Below, piece by piece: positions 42,401-48,400 of a stretch of DNA of 64,000 nucleotides (position 1 is the stretch's first letter; every line of letters starts with the position of its first letter). A program made the translations under genes and the position numbers. Source of the DNA: Acanthopleura granulata. Taxonomy: Eukaryota > Mollusca > Polyplacophora > Chitonida > Chitonidae. The notes under the pieces were generated by a model. That model saw only the letters and a list, made by a program, of their open reading frames with translations, searched no databases and was not told the DNA's origin. Where the stretch lies: positions 13,455,672 to 13,519,671 of the forward strand of contig JABBOT010000004.1 of the NCBI GenBank assembly GCA_016165875.1, given 5' to 3'.

Positions 42401-45400
42401 ATTTAACACTAAAAGAGTGAGAAGAGGCTCTCCATTAACGCACCACCCAGTGAGAAACTTCAAAAGTGCCTTCAAAAATAAAATGATTCTTTGAAGCGTT
42501 CCTGTCTGACAAAAAGACTCTGTGATTATCACCTGGTGATCTACCTCACCTGTGTCGACAACGGAGAAAAATCCCCATAGCTTAATCATTTGGCTATTGC
42601 CCTAGGGTGAGCAGAGAAGAAGTCAGGGTGTCTGATAACAAGATAGTGAGCGTCTGAGTTATCTGTCATATTAAGGTGACCTATCAATGTCTTCTGCTGT
42701 CCAGGTAAGTCACTGGCAACCTGCTGTGTAACTGACCATGGCCATTCTACTGTTAGCTCAACCGTGACATGTAAATACAATGTATCAAATGACAACCAAG
42801 ACAATTTAAGGAGAGAGCTGAAATACTAATGAAATTAACTGACACCTAACCTCCACACCTCACATGTACACATTTCAATTATACCAGTATGAGAATATTA
42901 AACCTTGCTTTTGTTATTAGCAACCAGTGACTGGTTCATCTTGCTTGGCTGCAGTATGTCATGCATGATCAAAGAGGTCACAAAAAACTACTACTGAAGT
43001 CAACACAAACATTTTACGAAAAAGAGCACACCAAACTACACACATGCATGATCAAAGAGGTCACAAAAAACTACCACTGAAGTCAACAAGAACATTTTAT
43101 GAAAAAGAGCACACCAAACTACATAAATGTGCAAACCAACAGTATATTAAAAACTCCCACTTAAACAAAATTATTGCAATTAAATGTCCTTTATGGCACA
43201 TGAATACAGATGAGTCAATAGAGGTGTTAATGGTATTCATTTACTGTACATGACACTGTATATGAGAGGGTGAAAAAAGGAAACAAATACCTGTTCAACA
43301 TGTCCATATATCTTTGCTGCCTATTTCTATGCATCGAAACATGACATCAGAAAGCCTGTACCTTAACTTCTACATACTCAAAATGGAAACCAAACAAAAA
43401 CAACAAACACAGGAAAACAAAGAAAAAATAACTATTTAAGGGGCTTGTGGTAATGTACACGTATACTTTATTTTTTCTTTTTTTCTGTTCTGTTCTATTT
43501 TAACTTTGAAGAACAGATATTCATGTGTGTCACATGTACTCAACCCCTCATATGTCTCTGTTAGTGGTGGCTTGAACTACCCAAACGTATCATTAATATT
43601 TTCAGCACACTTACAAGGGAAAGACTCACTGCCTTTGACCATCACCGTGATTGATGTGTTGGATCTTGGCCACCCATCATCACAAAAAATACCACACTGC
43701 TGTACCATTAACTCTTTTTCCAACCTACTGACAAATATACACCAGATTTTCATTTACAGATTTTGTTTACCATACATTATCAGAAAATTTTAGGTTTAGC
43801 AAGTCTGGTAAGGCTTTTAATTTACAGTTAAGACAGGAGGAGAGTAACCAGCAAAATACAGTGCTATGTACATGAGGAGGAAGCTTTCAAACAAGAGCTG
43901 ACCAATAATGTTCACAAACTTATCAACAAGAAAAAAAAAATGACAGAACAGTCATTTTCAGTTTCTCCCTTAGTTATGTTTATCACACAGTATGTTTACT
44001 GGTCTAATAGCATGAAGTGGATGAGGGTATTACCACAAGTGTTCACATCTGGAGCTATTTCTAACGCGGGATATTTCTTTTTTTTTTTTAAGAGGAGATG
44101 GTGTTCACTGTAGTTCAGCAAATGGCGGTCAACGTCTTGAATGTGCAATGAAAACAAAAGAAACAGAACATAATGGTCTCACACTGTCCATCATTCGAAG
44201 AATTCCCTAAACAGGCATGTCCTTGGGCAACGCCCTGTAGATGTCAATAATACTTGTACATGTACACAATACTTGGGTTTTCAGGTAACAATCATGTGGG
44301 TGGATGAATATCTTTAAAATGTTTGTATACATCTATGCCATTATTTAATGTATCCACGTTAAAAACTCAATAATTTAATCCTAAATTGGGTTTTGTGAAC
44401 CCCATTGGCAGCTGTCACATGTACATGTAAACTTGATTTTGACTTTTCTTTTCCTTGAATAATATCTGCTGATTAAAGGGAAATGGTCATCCAAATATTA
44501 GGTATTTTAGCGTTATTACAGAATGACATGAGTATTACGTATTTTTCTCAAGAAGTAAAAGTTACAAGCTTTTCGTTAATCCCAATCCCAGCATTGTACA
44601 TTAAGTGAAGGTTAAAAAACAAAAAAGCTGAAAACTGAAAAAACTTCCTATGTAAACAAACGTGGCCAATGACACGCCTATGAGAAAGACTTACCTCTCG
44701 CTCATAACAGGCCAAAAAGAGGCGTAAAAGAGAGCTCAGCAGGTTGACAAGCAGATGTAATTGTTGGTCAGTTGTCGCAAAGCTACTCTACTGCTTGTTA
44801 GGTGGATGCAAATGTTGTTGTTGCTGTGGCCGTGTTAAACATCGAACACGACCTGCCCTCTTTGTGTTGCATTCGAAAATTGACTCGTACAAGCTACACT
44901 CAATGAATATTTTTTATTTCAACATGACTGATTTACAATTTCAAAACTTCGTTAAAACGTTGCAATCAGAATTTGTTTACAAATCCAAATTTTAAACTTT
45001 CTGAGATACTGAGAGCCGCTTTTTGTCACTAAGTTGATTCTTGCGGATCAATACTAAAGCAGACATGCCAAGTAATCACAGCCAATGATACGAGTCTGTA
45101 AGGTTCAAATGTTGTCAGGCACATACAACTACATGTATATGTGAGTGTGAGGTTTGTCCCACACACAGGCCTGGCCAGATCTAAGACTGTCATTGTCCCT
45201 TCACCTGCTGTCCCCATTCAGCTTCTCCTGACAAGAATATAAATGTTTCTGCAGACTTTATATAAGTGAATAAGACACAATACACATTCCATATCTCTAA
45301 GACAGCCACTAGAGCCTTTTAACCTGGTCTGTGGACAAACAATCCCTTCCGACTTGTACATTGATTCATGACAATGGCCTGCAAAGCTGTAGGCTGAGGT

Positions 45401-48400
45401 GGGTGTAAATAGGCAGTAGATGAGCAGCTTGCCAAAAAGCCACACAGTAAATTGGCGGTCAAATGAAAAGGCTGTAAAACGGGTCTCTGTTGACTATGAG
45501 ACTTTACTAAAAATCCTGAAATGCTGAACAAACAGAAAACCATAAGCGACCCTTCATTTTACACATGGACTGCTTTTAGCGACAACATCTTTTCTCCCAC
45601 TCTTCACGAAAACCCTGTACTTGTGTAGTGTAGAGAGCCCCAGCCTCAGATAAATATCCACCGATCTCTAACAAAAGGACAACACACATTATGATTATAA
45701 CTGGATTATTTGCAAATGATTTAAATAAATATTTAATAATTAAATTTTTTAAGGTTGCAGGTTAATTAAAACAACTTAGCAAATTGCTACAAACAGTTGC
45801 ATGGAGTGACTGAAAAGGGTGACCCATCAACATGTGACACATCAAAGGATGTTGTCATCCTGGTACTGAGAATTTTGTCTGCATTCCTGTATCCACATAG
45901 CAGTCCAAAAAGCATGTACGTAATGTACCCCTAAGTGTACAAGCATAACAGACAGGTGTTCACCTTTTAAACTGCCTCTGAACATGTCAATTTCACTATC
46001 TGGTTTAATATCCTGGTTTGCTGATCCCAATCATTAGTCACCACAGATTTGATGTTGACCTTTCCTACCTGACCTCTGACCTGTTGCTCAGCAAGGGTCA
46101 ATTACATAGATACACTACACAAAGATACACTAATAAAGGGCAGGGACCTGGTCTGGAGATAAGACTACAACATTGTAATGCACTTTATCAATCAGAAATT
46201 CGAGCAGGGGAACCCCCAAACAGGAATCCTAAAACTTACCCTACTACCTGAAGAGTCAAATGCCAGCTGTTTCTTCCAGCTTAAAGATTCCATGTTTAGT
46301 TGTCTAGTATTCCAGCATGCAGAAGATCAATTGATGTTATGTCAAAAACACAAGTACATACATGCAGCTAAATGCAATGCTTTCATTATATCATTTACTT
46401 TACTGTTAAAATCATCTTCAATTGAATTTACTTGATGTCTTTATTCGATTGATGTTTTACATTGCACTAAAGAACATTTCATTCATACGACTGTGACCAG
46501 CATTAAGGTGGTAGGAAAGCAAGCACAGCCTGAGGGAAACCCACGACCATCCCATGTAGTGAATTTACTTGAAGAATCAGACTTTTCTATATGCATGTAA
46601 TACAAAAATACCATTTTAAACCACCTAAAGGGTAGTCCTTTGTTTCCCAAGTTCATGTCTTTGCATCTTCTGATACACACTCTAGGATAGCCCAGATTTT
46701 TAACAAATCCCTTGTACTATCAGATGATTTAATGACCTAGTCACCTTCAACTGGTCAGCCACAGGGTCACAGGGAAGTTCAAAGGTCATACTTTGAAGCC
46801 ATTCATGCATTAGACATTTATAATCTACCCTGGGATTTATAATTTTAAGCAAGGAAATACGGGTACACCATATTGCTTGATAGATACATCACATATGAGC
46901 ATTAGTTTACTTTGAGGAAAGATCACTCTACATGTGTGATCACTAAAGTTCAGAAAATTAGACATTGGTACTGCACAATGATTAAAACATTTACCAAAGG
47001 CAACTTAATAAACCTTCCTAAAATTCCCAAAGTTAGTGACATACAGTTAATTCTTTAAGAGCTACAACGGTATGAAAACCTCTGTGTCTTAAGAGCAATG
47101 TGAAATGATAAGACTGAATTGCTTTCCTAAATTATAAAATAAATAGGGGGGGGGGGGGGTATTTAAAACTATATTGTACATTTTACAGGAGAAAAGGGAA
47201 ACAAAATTTTGCTGTCGTTTCCACTTTGCATGCTGTGATCCAATCCCATACCTATATCCACAAATGCTCTTGACATCATTCCAGCATAGCTGCCTTAATC
47301 GATGTCACATCCAATATCCATCCCCTACATCATTTAAAGAATAGTATCACAACACACCAGGAAAACTTTATGCACACCGCCAAAGATTTTACTTTTTGAA
47401 TAAATTCATCATCAATCTGTTTGAACCACAGTGCTAGCTTTGCTCCAAAGATATCCATCAGAATGTAATTTTAACATTTCTAACCAGCTTCGATTGACAC
47501 TGTAGTTTATCTGCCAGACATGCAGGGGAGATTCTCCCGAAACATTGTATTAGATTTAAACCTGCCTATTAAGGTCAGGGCTGACAATGAAAATTTACAT
47601 GCATCTCATCCCAGTAAATCATTTAGTTACTCTATTTTTTCTTTCTTTAGAATAGAAAATTCATTCCCTACCAGTATTCAAAAATAGTGCATTTGTAAAT
47701 GTAATATATGAGTGTCATTTGGTATGCAATGCCATTACATTTGAGTTAATTGGCCTTTTTACACAATTCATGCTTTGTTACTCTACAAAAACTATCTTGT
47801 CCAGGCATAAAAAGAAACCAGCTTTCAAATACAGGAAAAGTATTGCAGAGAATGACAGAAACTGAACTTGTAAATTTGAATACATTTTGTGATGCAATAT
47901 AATCATTTTATTGCAAAGTAACACCACAAGTGGATGTACCCGTAAGACAGGTATTGACTAAGCATACATGTACATGTAGGGATACACTAGAAACAGAGGT
48001 TTGTTGGGTAAACCATCCATACTGATAACAATCCATGTCAAGTGACTGTGGTCTCACCCTTTAACTGTAAATCATGTCTGGGCTAGGCTTATCATATTTT
48101 ACTCTTATGGAAAAGATTAGGACCCACTGAGATTTACTACCGGACAGATAATAAGTCAAATCGTAACCTTTGAAGCGTGAGACAAAGGATAATACACTGA
48201 ACAGATCTGCCACTCAACTCACACTGTGATGCAATTTACTCAAGAACAATTAACCAACCTGGAAAATCATTGAAATCTTGTGAAAAACAAATGTCCTGAA
48301 GGTACTGCAATGCATCTGTGCTTAATTCATTACCCAATATACATATACAGTATAACTTCCTTATCATAAGAAGAATATTAGAATGTGCTTCAGTTCACCA

